Origin: Brachionus manjavacas
Taxonomy: Eukaryota; Rotifera; Eurotatoria; Ploima; Brachionidae
Direction: 5' to 3'
Length of the DNA stretch: 64,000 nucleotides
Assembly: GCA_019054805.1 (NCBI GenBank)
Contig: JAHQIY010000014.1
Coordinates: forward strand, 1,612,001 to 1,676,000
Of the stretch, positions 11,761 through 23,800 are shown in pieces. Position numbers and translations under genes: made by a program. Under the pieces are notes generated by a model. The model did no database searches and was not told where the DNA came from. It saw nothing but the letters and a program-made list of their open reading frames with translations. Position 1 is the stretch's first letter. The number at the start of each line of letters is the position of its first letter.

Positions 11761-14700
11761 ATGCTAAGTTTTTTAGTTCTCAATCTATTTTTTGTCACTG
11801 TAATGACACATGGTAATCAAGAGTATCTACTAATAAATCCAGTACTTTTAAACCATGATGGCACTTTGAATTCAACAAATTTAGGAGATTTTTTGAGATA
11901 TGATTTTAATTTTTCAAATTTTTATATTGGATTTGATTATGATGGATCACAATTATTGCTCAATTTGGAATCAAATCTAAAAATTTTCAATCAAAAAAGC
12001 TTTATTGAAAGAAAATCGAGAAATAAAACTCAGAAAAGTTTTTTTTACGAACAAAAACCATGTCTACTCTATGGAAATGTAGTAAGCTATCCGAATTCGT
12101 TCACATCGCTTTCATTTTGCCATAAATTGGTAATTTATTTTATCAAAAATATTATTTAAAATAAAAATGTTTACCATTTTAGAATGGTTATCTCTACTTG
12201 AATCAAACTCTATATTTTATTGAACCAATTGAAGGTCTAAATTCGACTCACAAATTGTCCTTTTCGAACCAAAGCTTAAATTTTAGTCAAAAAAAAAAAG
12301 TTAAAAGGTCTGTTAGTAAAGAGAGAATTGTTGAAACGCTCTTAGTAGCCGATAGTTCTATGTCCAAGCGCTATGACTTTTTAGATCTTGAGCATTATTT
12401 ACTCACCATAATGAATATGGTAGATTTTATTTACCATGACCAATCTTTTGAAAATAATATAAAAATTGTTGTTGTAAAAATAATAATATTTGAAGATAGC
12501 GAAGTAAATTTTTTATAATTTTAATTTTTAAAGAATTTACTAAAAAGTCTTTTAAAAAGCCATTTAGAATTGAAGCAAATGCGACTAAAACACTGAACAG
12601 TTTTTGTAAGTACCAGCACAGTATAAATCTTCCCGAAGCTCATCCAAATCATCACGACTTGGCAATTCTGGTCACAAGGTAAAACAAATAACTTTTATTA
12701 AATTTTCAACTAGTTTTTAAGGACTGATATTTGTGGTCATGACAATTCATGTGATACTTCGGGTCTTGCCAATCTTGGCAGTATGTGTGACGCGGAAAAA
12801 AGTTGTAACGTAAACGAAGATACTGGTCTCTCTTTGGCATTCACCATTGCTCATGAAATAGGACATAAGTAACTTTTTTCATCACTTAAAATTTTATTAA
12901 AAAATAAATTAATAATAATAAAAATAATAGTTTTTGAGTTTATAGTATCTTCATCTCCAAGAAATTGATTCCAAGCATTTACAGCTCTTTTACTTAAAAA
13001 TCATATCTTTGCTCACATTTTTTTTACCATTTGCTTTTCCAGTTCATGTTGCTTAAGAACCGGACGATAAACACTTTCTTGGTTGTTCTTGAAGACTAAG
13101 GGAGTATGGCAGACAAATTTTTCTAGTCCTTTAACAATTTTGAACATTTCAATCAAATATCCTCTTATTCTTCCTGTTTTTTTTTAAAGTAGTCAAGTTA
13201 AGTGCAGCAAACCTGTCATTGTAATTCAGTTTTTTTAGCTCTGAAACCAGTTTTGTAGCTGACTCTAAGACTTTTATCTTTCTTAAGATATGGGCTCCAT
13301 ACTTCAAATGAGGCCTAACAAAAGCTTTATTTAGTCTAGTTACTGTTTCCTCATTTGGAAATTTAATTGTTCTTCTTATTGAACCCAAAGCATTTGGCAG
13401 CTGCATTTACTTGGCTGGATTTGGCTGGACTTGGATAACTAATCCTAGATTTCGTTCAATTCTGTCTTTATTAGACTTATTTCATTAATCGTATATTTTA
13501 AAGTGCAAAACATGAATCATTACTACTTACAGATGACATCAACTTAGTAGATTGTCTGAAAGCTTTGGGAGGTCATTAATTTAAATTAAAAATAAAATTG
13601 TACCTAAAACTGAACCCTGTGGTACTCCACTTCCTGCGTTTGTCCATTCGAAGACTGTTTCACTCAATACAACTCTTTGTTATTCTTACTATTAAAACCA
13701 TAATATTCAAGCTTGTGAATTGATTTTTTGTGTGGAACAGTGTTTTTTGATTAAATTTTAATTAAAATTGAAGCTTTGATGCCGAGCATGACACAGTAGA
13801 GAATAATTGCACAAATTCTTCGTCACCATATTTAATGAATACACATTTAAGTATTCTTAAAAAAAATCGCATCTGGTCAGAATGCAGTCGAAAACGAATT
13901 GATAAATTTCTAAAGTAAAAATCATTTTTATTTAAGTATTTAGATTATTTTTTTCTATTAAAGTCAAGAGAATCTAAAGTGTTTAGATGATAAAGAAGAG
14001 GTAAATCTGATTCGAAATGAGCCACCTGTTGCCGGTATTTTTTATGATATGGAACATCAATGCAAATTTTCGTATGGTGAAAATGCCACTATATGTAAAA
14101 ACTATGAAGTAGTTCAACAATATTTTAAATTTATTTGATAAAATTGTATTTTACTAGTTTCAATGTAATGAAGTATGGTGTCGAATTGTAGGAGATTCGA
14201 CGTGTATTTCTAAAGGAGAAAAACCAATAGATGGAACTTTGTGCGGAGATGGACAAAATTTTGTAAAAATTTTTTTTTTAAAACTTCAATAGGTAATTTT
14301 AGTTCTAATTAGTGGTGTATGAATGGGGAATGTGTTGCTATATTGGAATTAAAAAATCCGACTGATGGTGGATGGGGCAATTGGTCAGAATGGTCGAGGT
14401 GCAGCCGAGAGTGTAATGGTGGCATTCAGTTCATCGAAAGAAAATGCAATAATCCAAAGTAATTTTTTGAAAAATCAAACAAAGGTTATCCTTAAAAAAG
14501 TAAAAATATTCAGACCTGAAAATGGAGGAAAATATTGTCTCGGTGATAAAAAAAGATATCGTATTTGCAATACAAATGTAATTGTTTAATCAATGAAATT
14601 TTTTTTATAAGTTTAAATTTTTAGAAATGCAATGATCCAAATGCGGATTTAAAATATAAAAACCATCAATGTGAACAATTAAATTACATATCCCAATCAT

Positions 14701-17700
14701 TTACCAATTTTACTAAAGAATGGAAATTTTATAGTTCTCCTAGTAATTTAATTTGAAAAATATAAGAAATAAAAATAATTTTATTCACTCTTTTGTTCCA
14801 AAGGTGCTAATCCATGCAGACTTTTTTGCAAGCCTAAAGATCACTTTTTTTACAAAATGTTTGATAAAAATTTGTTGGATGGAACGCCATGTTCGGACTA
14901 TTCGAATGACAGGTGTATCAATGGTGTTTGCATGGTATTTTTAAATGATTGCTTTTTAAAATTTGTTTTATAAATATTCGTACAAAAGCCTGTTGGTTGT
15001 GATTGGGTTCTGGGTTCTAATTTGACTTATGATTCATGTGGAGTGTGCGGTGGTGGTGATTCATCCTGCAATAAGTATACAGGGACAATTGAGGTTTCAT
15101 TTCCCAAACAAGGGGGCTATCAGCCTTTGCTCGTTGTACCAAAAAATGCTAGATCGGTCAGAATTTATGAGTATTCCAAATCAAAATTAAAAAATTATCT
15201 TGCTATCAAAAATTTAAATGGAACCTATTATCTAAATGGACAATTTACAGTCACAACTAACACTGAATTTCATATAAATGGTAAATTATTAAATATTTTA
15301 TTTATCATTAATTTTTATTTAAAAAAAAAAGGATTAAGATTTGTGTACCAATCACGACCTAAACAAGAAGCTATTTTGACCGATGGACCTCTTGATGAAA
15401 ATTTATTAATTATGGTAATTACAAAAAATTAAATTAAATGCATTTATTGATATTTAATATTTGTTAACTACTTGGCTACATAAAATGTGAAAAACATTTT
15501 ATTAAATTTAAAGAAAAAATTAAATTTTTTTTCAAGATTAATAAACAGATAAACCTCGTTTATTTTTGGACTCATAAATCTTATTATATTACTTAAACTT
15601 ATTTTTGCTATTAAATTATATGAAAAAATTGTTGGTAAGATTATTTAGATTGTATTTTTTCGACCAAAAAATGCAAAAATTTGATTATTTTCAAGAATAT
15701 TTTTAAAAACTCTTAGACCAAATTTTTAATTTAATGCACGATGTTGAGAAGGAGCTTTTTGGTTTTGGTAAATGATATTACACGTTGGTAATTAATGAAT
15801 ATTACCAACGTGTAAAAAATTCTAGTATCCCTTTACTTTTTATTAAAAGACATTTTAAATTTTAATTAAAATTTAATTAATTTTTTTCTAATTTTTCGGA
15901 AAAACTCCGAGAATCACTGTTATCATTTGACTCAAAACAAAATGACTTACATAGTAAATGTTTTTTCATATTTTAGCTTTTACTTACGACCAAAAAAGTG
16001 AGTGTCAGCTATTTTTATACCTTGCCGAACAGGTTTGTGCCTGAGCCTAGAAAGTATTACACTTGGGATTTTAAAAACGACTGGTCTTCGTGTTCAAAAT
16101 CATGTGGTAAAGGTTTTACGAAAAATTCCCCAAAATGCATTGAGCTCAAAGACGGCATTGTTGATGCATCGTTTTGTTCCCAATTTAAGAAACCTTCTGA
16201 CTTATTTAAACCATGTAATTTCAATGAATGCGAACCAAAGTAAGCTTATAATTATACTCATAGTTGAGCTAATTTTTGCCAAGTTGGTGGGTTGGTGAAT
16301 GGCAAGATTGCAGCGCTACGTGTAGAACCCAGGGTATTGGCTATAGAAAAAGAAGTGTTTTATGTGTAACTCAAAAGCCTAAAATAAATGATAAAGTTGA
16401 ATTGGTCGCCGAACTAGACAATAAATGTCAAAACGTATCTAAACCTAGCTCAGTCGAGAAATGCACAATTAATTTAGAAAATTGTCAAAATAAAGATGGT
16501 TATTTTAAAGCAGCATTTTGGATTGCTGAAGAATGGAACCGGGTATTTTTTATTTCGATAAATAATTTTTTAAGCTAAAATAATGTTAAAAGAATTGCAT
16601 AATGGATCCTTGCTCCATTGAAACAAGAGTGGTCAAATGTAGTGATATCAATTCCATATGTGATCCTTTTTTGAGACCAATTTCAGAGCGGAAATGTGAA
16701 GAAAATTCAAATACAAATTGCGGATTTTGGATCAGCGATGAATGGTCTGGGTGCAGCAAAGCTTGTGGAAATGCTACCAGATTTCGAAATGTTAGATGTA
16801 TCAATGGCAATGTTTGCAGTTCAATAGTTAAACCCCATGAAATAGAAATATGTTCCAATAATCCACCTTGTCCAGACGAAAATTATATTACTGCTGATAT
16901 AATATTTTCTCTAGATAAATTCAAAAATAGAAAACAAAGATCAATAGATGGAGATAATTTTGATCATGTTTATTATTTTAATTTAATTAATTACACAAAA
17001 AATTTTGATTACGAAAGTTATGGTTTTAATGAGGACAATCCTTCGAATAAAACATTTGATTATGAGTGGAAAGTTGGTGAATTCAGTGAAGTAAAGTTAA
17101 ATTTTAAGCCTTTCTTTTGTGTTAAATTTTCAAATTACAAAAAAGTGTTCTCGGAAATGTGGAAAAGGAATCAGGGTCCGAAAAGTGGAATGCATTGCAA
17201 AGTTGTCCCATGAAATGGCCAGCAATGAAAACTGCCCAGTCTTAAAACCGCCAGCAGTCGAGGAATGCTTGGTCCAAGAATGTGAAAAATGGAATGTATC
17301 AGAATGGTCCCAAGTAGAAAAATCTTCTGCGTGGTGAAAAAAATTGAAATTTTTATTTAAGTGTTCGCAAATATGCGGCTCAGGTTTTCAATACCGCAAA
17401 GTATTTTGCTCAAATGAATTAAGGTTATGCGATCCGGATCAAAAACCTCTTATGAAAAGAAAGTGTTCATCTAAATCGTGTTATGAATGGCGCACAGACA
17501 AATGGAGTGAATGTTCTTCTACTTGTGGTCAAGGATTCATGACTCGACGAGTCTATTGCTTTGACATTTTGGCTAATTCAACTTCGGATTTTTGTGAAAA
17601 AGAAATTATGCCAAAAACTGTCAAAAGATGTGAACTAATAGAATGTCCTATTCAATCAGAAATTGGTATTTTATTTTGAAAATTTGAAAAAATCAAAAAT

Positions 17701-18749
17701 AAGTGACCGTGATTTTAAGTTTTTTTTTATTTTCAAGTTCTTAAAGAATAGGGTTAATCATTTGAAATATATTACCTTGATTTATTAAAGGATCATTCAA
17801 CTAGTGCTATGAGAGGTGGTTTTAACGCAATTTTTTTAAATTAAATAAACCTTAAATTTAATTACGGTCAAATTTAAATCATGAACTAAAATTATTCAAT
17901 TTTAAAATGGTAAATATGGTACAAGAAAAAAAAAATGTAAAAAAAAATTAGTAATTTTTTTCTAGGTCTAACATCCAATTCAATATTCTTTTTTATTTAA
18001 AAATTTTAAAATTTTTGACGGTCTAAAATTTAGATTTTTTATTTTTTAAATATACAATTTTCTATAAAAATTGTTTTTAAAAAAACAAAATGAACATTCA
18101 AAAATGGTAAATTTAGTTTTTCATTTAAATTAGACCAAAATTATAATTTTTTTTTATTTATTTGTTTATCTGTATTGAGTAAAAGTTCTCTTGAATAAAA
18201 AAATAATATAAATAAAATAAGTAAAAATAGAATAAATTAAAAAATAATAGTAAGTATAAAAAAATGTATAAAAAAAAAGTAAGAGAAAATATTTAAATTA
18301 AATAAATTTAAATGAATGATGGAAAGTATCTACTAGTAGCTGCACGTTTAATTATTGAACGTTTTTGGAAAGAAAGAAGAACAAGTGTGGTAGCAATTAC
18401 AAAATAGAGTCGGGTATTTGATACATTTAGACTTAAAACTCGCTTTGTATTCTTCCACCAGTTTGACAACCAATGGAACAGAATGGCCCAGTACTGACTC
18501 AATAAAACTCTCACTCAACTGTAAAATTCGATTCCAGATTGTTATTATTTTGAGTTATTAAAGGTATCGTGATGCAAAATTTTGGAAGGAGCATCATATT
18601 TAGGTTCTAGAATCGAAATGCTGAATTCAAAATATTACTGTTAATAAATAATATTATAATATTTTAAATATTAATATTAAATTAATACATGTATTTTTTT
18701 GGTTTTTGTTTCTGGGTATGAGTTAAGACATAGAAGAGTATAATACAAA

Positions 18750-18781
<32 letters not shown>

Positions 18782-19876
18782 TTAATAATAATAATAATGA
18801 TTTGACAAAATCTAAATTAATTTTTCAAAGAAAGTGGAACAAGATTTAATAATATATCATTAAATTTAAATTTAATTTTTAATCAAAAGTTTCACCAAGA
18901 AACAAGGTTTCATTTTATCTAATAAATTTTATTTCCATAGATTCTTAGCTTTAGATCAGCATTTTCCTTATTTTATTTTGAAACGACAATCGAAAAAGAA
19001 TTTTCACCTGAGATCTTTATTTTTCACTCGCAAAGTCACTGTTCTAATTCATCTAGGTATTTGTTGATCATTTTTCTAAAATATCCTGTTTCTAAAAGAT
19101 AAAAAGTGACAAGGTTATAGGCTAAAAATTAAACTTAAGATTTATTTTATCTTAAATGTTCGCTTTTTGGTAATTTTTTCCTCGAAAATAACGTAAAAAT
19201 CCCGTGTTATAACACTCCTAAATAATCCATAAATAATTTCAGGTTTTTTTTTTTTAATCTCTATAAATTAAAACAATTTTTTATTTGACTCTTTCTTTTC
19301 TTTTGTATTTTCTGCTATTCTCGAAAAATCTTCTTATTTTCTTTACCTTTAGGAAAGGAAAGAAAAAAACGCGTTCAAGTTATGATTTATTATGACTGAC
19401 AACAATTTAAATTCGAATTAATAGAGAGCAAAAATAATTTTAAACAAATAAGAGAAATTTTTAATTCTTGGAAAATATTTGATAAAATTTAATATTTTGA
19501 AAGGGAAGTATTACAAAGTATTTATTTTAGACAAAAATTTTTATTCAAAATATGCTTATTGTTCATTTTTAATAAACAAATGAATTTTCATATAATTTTA
19601 CCAATCTAAATTAGATTAAAAATAAAATATCTTTTTTTTTTATTAAAAAAAGATAGACTCAAATAGAATTTAATTTTAGTTTTAAAATTTTAAACAGAAT
19701 AAAAATTTAAAATAGCGGTTCAAAATATAAGTAAAATAAAATCTAAAATTCATTTTACAGACAAGTGTGTGAATAAGCTGGCTAAAAGTATTTGTCGCAT
19801 GATAGCTTATTCGAATCGATGCTCGGAGCCCTACTTACACTCAAAATGCTGCAAGACATGCTCCAAGTTTAACTAA
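11761..19876 (+). CDS. ADAMTS secreted metalloprotease with eight TSRs and a PLAC domain
   Basis: Extracellular zinc endopeptidase of the ADAMTS family, acting on matrix. Nineteen exons sum to 3,801 nt (1,266 residues): 11761-12129, 12183-12503, 12548-12678, 12722-12868, 13774-13914, 13964-14108, 14158-14262, 14313-14458, 14514-14577, 14625-14742, 14804-14934, 14989-15280, 15332-15414, 15977-16239, 16284-16542, 16593-17090, 17146-17313, 17362-17665, 19761-19876. Order: signal peptide (about 1-17), prodomain, furin-like KVKR ending at residue 165, catalytic domain with HEIGHNFDAEHD (zinc His318, His322, His328; Glu319; Met344), disintegrin-like region, TSR1, Cys-rich domain with [11 protein letters not shown], spacer, TSR2-8, PLAC (CxxxAKSIC...[10 protein letters not shown]). 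HEIGHNF plus PLAC points to the ADAMTS6/10/16/18 side of the family. The usual Gly of the zinc motif is Asp325. TSR4 lacks the usual WSxCS pattern. PLAC is encoded by a lone last exon after a 2.1-kb intron. Confidence 0.95.
12930..13700 (-). mobile_element. Decayed CR1-like LINE reverse transcriptase in ADAMTS intron 4
   Basis: Antisense to ADAMTS, the minus strand reads, from high to low coordinates: a reverse-transcriptase block [16 protein letters not shown] followed by a stop and INDLPKLSD; then [19 protein letters not shown] and [20 protein letters not shown]; then [14 protein letters not shown] and a tail resembling [10 protein letters not shown]. These are the successive C-terminal blocks of CR1/Jockey-type non-LTR elements. 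Several stops and frame breaks show it is dead. It lies wholly between two ADAMTS exons, so it does not interrupt that protein. Confidence 0.8.
15778..15815. repeat. Perfect 15-bp hairpin in ADAMTS intron 13
   Basis: TTACACGTTGGTAAT at 15778-15792 and its exact reverse complement at 15801-15815 enclose an 8-nt loop. It sits inside the 562-nt intron 15415-15976, the longest of the intron group in this part of the gene. Function unknown; it could be a foldback relic or a small structured RNA. Confidence 0.6.
18303..18520 (+). mobile_element. Possible L1/Tx1-type LINE C-terminal remnant
   Basis: A more GC-balanced island. The plus-strand frame reads [20 protein letters not shown], then after a stop [14 protein letters not shown]. 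The AAR-x-I-x-R-x-WK pattern followed by a W/Y-rich tail resembles the C-terminal end of L1/Tx1-clade reverse transcriptases. Frame breaks make it non-functional. The match is by eye only. Confidence 0.4.
18749..18800. repeat. AAT microsatellite
   Basis: About fifteen copies of the trinucleotide AAT/ATA, with one interruption, inside the last ADAMTS intron. The same trinucleotide forms the tail of the SINE-like elements elsewhere in the window, so it may mark a lost element. Confidence 0.85.
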
Positions 19877-20808
19877 ATGTTATCGTTTTCATTTTAAAAT
19901 TAAAAAAAAAGCTTAACATAATTTTTCAATAAAAATAATGAAAACTCAATTCATAATTTTTTATTCATCAGATGCTTGAATTCAGACCACTTTATTTAGC
20001 TAGAAACGCTTCACGAACAATCAACAGCAGCAAAGTTGTTGCCAAAGCGATTTTTTTCTAAGCAAAATATTAGTTTAGCCAGGCTTTATGACCAGCGGTC
20101 CGGCAAAGAGGCGTCTGAGTCAAAAGCTCATAAATTTTTTGCATTTTCATAAATTAAGATAACAGCTGATAAATTGGCTTTTTAATTGTTTGAATATTGG
20201 CAGAAAAAAAGTTTCTAAACTAGATATGGTCAAGAAAAAAAAAGCTCATATTTTAAAGTTTTTGCATTCAAAAAAATTTCAAAATTTATCAGCTTTATAT
20301 GGCCAAAAAAGCTAGTAAAAAGTGTATATGTGAATTTAAAATTTATTATGACTATAAATAGTCGAGAGTCGGAAAAGTAGGGATACAAGGATTTACACAA
20401 TGCAAATTACGCCGACTTTTCTGAATGCAAATTTCAAAATTATGCTTATTGAATTTAAATTTTATGATCATAAAAAATAAATTATATTTTTTATATTAAT
20501 ATATATATTTATTTGGTTGATCTGAGCAAGCTTCGTTTTCTCTTGTGTGTTACGAGCTATTTTGCCTAATTAGAAATTTTATTTCGTTTCTTTAGTTTTC
20601 GTTTTCATAATTTGAATTTTTTGCTTGGAAAAAAAATGGGCCTATTACTTAACCAAATCGGTTACTTGATTTCCCCCCTAAACATGTAACCAACTTAACT
20701 TGACCTCCACCAGAAAAAGCTAGGCAAGCAAAATATTTTAAATATTTCTACAAAATTAGAGTTTTTGCCAAAATAACCAAGTAATAAAGCAAAAGAAACT
20801 GAATAAGA
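19877..20808. other. Spacer between ADAMTS and OTUD5; OTUD5 promoter and 5' UTR
   Basis: The two genes are in tandem. The interval is A/T-rich with a slightly more balanced block at 19980-20120 and runs into a pyrimidine-rich leader (20530-20700) before the OTUD5 start. I see no coding exon here. Confidence 0.5.
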
Positions 20809-23800
20809 ATGACAATACTGTCCAAAAAGCAGCCAGGGACAAGCAATGGCTCGGCGCAGAGCGTGGCCGACTCGTCGTCGTGCGCCACATCCACCAGCAC
20901 GATAAGCCTGCAGCCCATCCAAGTGATAAGCGAGTCTGCGCAGGGCGTCGAAGAGGCCGCGGAGCCAAAGCAAACACTTCAACTATTTCCGGTCAAAGCA
21001 GAGCCGGGTGAAGCCCAGGGCGTCCAGGCAAAGTCAGCTGTGTCGCCCAACAAAAAGACCAAAAAGTCAAACAAGCGCAAAATAAAGTCACCTAATGTGT
21101 CCATGAATAACTTTGTTAGTGTAAATCAGTCCAACTTGAGCAATGTTTTGTCTTCTTCGGCGTCCTCGTGCAGCTCGAGTGTGTCCTCGAATGGCTCGCT
21201 CGGGTTCAACATAAATTTTAGTGAAGTCGATCAGACCGAATACTATCGACTGAGCGATGACAGCGACTTTGAGGAAATAAATAGTGAAAATGATTTTTTT
21301 AATTCAAGCGAAGTTAAAAAAAGCTCCAAGGATCCCAAATGCAAAAAGATAACCAAATTTTCTTCTAATCTTCTAGGAACTTTGCCTTCGAACAGTTTGT
21401 CATCCAAGTGTTCCAAACTCAAAAGAAATAAAAATACTGAGATTAAAACGAGTGAAATTTTCAACGAGAACAATAACAGTGAGGACGAGTATGAACAAAC
21501 GCCGACTTTGCTTATTAATCAGGAGGAAGCGTTCATCAAATCGGCCAAGACTATTGAAGAGGTTAGAAAAGTTGCTTTTTTAACTTTTTTTATTCTTTTT
21601 TCCAAAAATTGATTTTTAAAAAATTATAAAAAATATAGCTGGATTAAAAAAATTTTGAAATTTTTAAAAATATTCCAATTCAATATCAGGACTAGAATTT
21701 AGACTGGATTACTTAAAATTTAGGCAAAATTTTTTATTATTTAAGTTTTATTTTTAGCTTAATTGAAAAAGAAATTTTCATTTTTATCCTTAGTATTTGA
21801 TTCTTAGATTAAATCTAATGAAATTATTAAAAAATTAGAAAAATGTTTAACTTGGGCTTTTTAAAAAAAAATTCTTTTCCTATACATTTTTAATTTTGTT
21901 ATATTCGGATACTCTCGAATAAATGTTTCTATAATTATCAAATTTTTTCGCAGATATTTTTTAATTTTCAGCTTTGTCGTGATTTAAGTGATCTTTTTAA
22001 AATTTTTCCTATTTGAACGCATCTAAAATTGAATTTTAAAAAACGAATTTATTATCATGACCATGATAAATCAATTGTGGACAAAAAAATTTTAGTTTTA
22101 TCATCTACTAAGAGATTCTAGTGTAAGTAAAATATTTAAATTTTAGTAGAATTGTGTCTTGTTAATGAATATAATTCATTGCATGGATTTTATTTTTTTT
22201 TAATCATACTTTGACTCAATATATTTGAATATTTATAATTTGTAATAAAGGCCATTTTGGAGGCTCTTTATTAAAAAGGCAGACTTTAAAATAATTTGTT
22301 TAAAATAAATCATTCAAAATAGCTAACAAATATAATAATATCATTTCATTATAAATTATTCAAAATTACTTTACAAGACATTTTAAAATAATAAATTTTA
22401 TCAAAATAGCTGAATCAAATGAAGTTTTCAAGAATGTTTTAGTCACTTTTTTGGAATATTCATTCTTTTATAAATTGAAAATTTTTTATTATAACTTTAA
22501 AAAATGACTGATCTTTTTTTCTTAGAAACGGAAAGACTAGAAATTGATGATCGAGGTATTATTACGTTTTTGTAAAAAAAATTCGTTTTTTTCATGGTCA
22601 TAATAATTAACTTTTTTAAATTGCTCTCACATAAAATTAACAAAACGTTCAATTCTACCCTCAATCTTGATTTATTTCTATAATTTGTAACTTTTATTCA
22701 AATATTAATTAAATTTTTTCTTTTTATTTTGTAGTCATTTTTAGCTATTTTGAAATAAAATATTTTTTCTAACAAGCTATTTTGAATAATTTATTCTGAT
22801 TTTATCTATATTAAACTTTTCCATTTTGGAAATTAAATATTATTTATAAAAAGATTTCCGAAGAAAAACTGAAAATTGATATAAAATATGATTAAAATTT
22901 TATTGAATTCAAAGTTTTGGGAAACTTGGTGTGGAAAAAAAATAACAAAACAGAAAGCTTGTAACTTTTTTTCTTAAGGTTTTAACCAGTTTTATTAATA
23001 GCATTGTCGTATTAAGTTGCATTAAGTCTGCAAACAATATGCACAACCTTTGCCAAATGAGCTATAATCAAATTTATTAAAATTAATTATGATATATTTA
23101 CAGAATTTTACCAGAATTTTCTTAAAAGTGCCACAATGAATGTTGCACCACGTTGCATTTATAGAATTTGTTTTTGAACTACAAAAAAAAAGATTTTAAG
23201 AATTTTTAAACTTCTGTTCTGTTCTAATGTACCAAATTTGACAAAACCCAATTCAACAAGAGAAACATTCTTCTTAAAATTAGAAATTTATAATTTTAGT
23301 AGTATTCAAAAAGAGTAAAAAAATAAATTTTAAGAAAACTGAAGTATGATTTTCAAGTTTGGTTGAAGAGTAATTTGTTAATTTAAATTTAGATTAAATT
23401 AAATTGAAAAAGTTTATTTGAATTTTTTAAAAGTTCGAATTCAAATCTCTTGAATTATTTTTGAATATCCATATTTGATTTCAACATTAGTGTAATTACA
23501 AGAAGACTTTTTGCCTTATTAAATTAAATAAATAAAAATTCAAATCTCATAATTCAAAGCCAACCTTATTAGTTTCGAAAAAAAAAATTAATTAACCTCG
23601 ACAATTTCTGATAGAATTTTTATCACTTAATAGTAAAAATAATTTAATAAGTTGCTTAAAATATTAAATATGATCTTATATATTTTATATTTTTATTGAA
23701 AATTTGAATACCAAAATTTAATTGAAAAAAAAATTAAAATTTAATGCGTTAAGATTTTTTTATATTTCGATTTCTGATAATTTAGTGATCAATGAATCGA

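Larger units (their letters stand above)
17666..19760 (+). other. Last ADAMTS intron (2.1 kb) with LINE scrap and AAT microsatellite
   Basis: Bounded by a phase-1 donor after the eighth TSR and an acceptor that restores the frame into the PLAC exon. Apart from the LINE-like scrap at about 18303-18520 and an (AAT)n microsatellite near 18749-18800, it is A/T-rich sequence with no exon I can support. Confidence 0.7.

Noticed and set aside
12869-13773. ADAMTS catalytic domain destroyed by a LINE insertion
   Set aside because: The exon carrying the third zinc histidine and the Met-turn is present at 13774-13914 with the correct phases on both sides.
18308-18514. Minus-strand 68-codon frame in the last ADAMTS intron
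   Set aside because: The opposite strand of the same island gives a better match (L1/Tx1-type RT tail), so the minus-strand frame is treated as a shadow.
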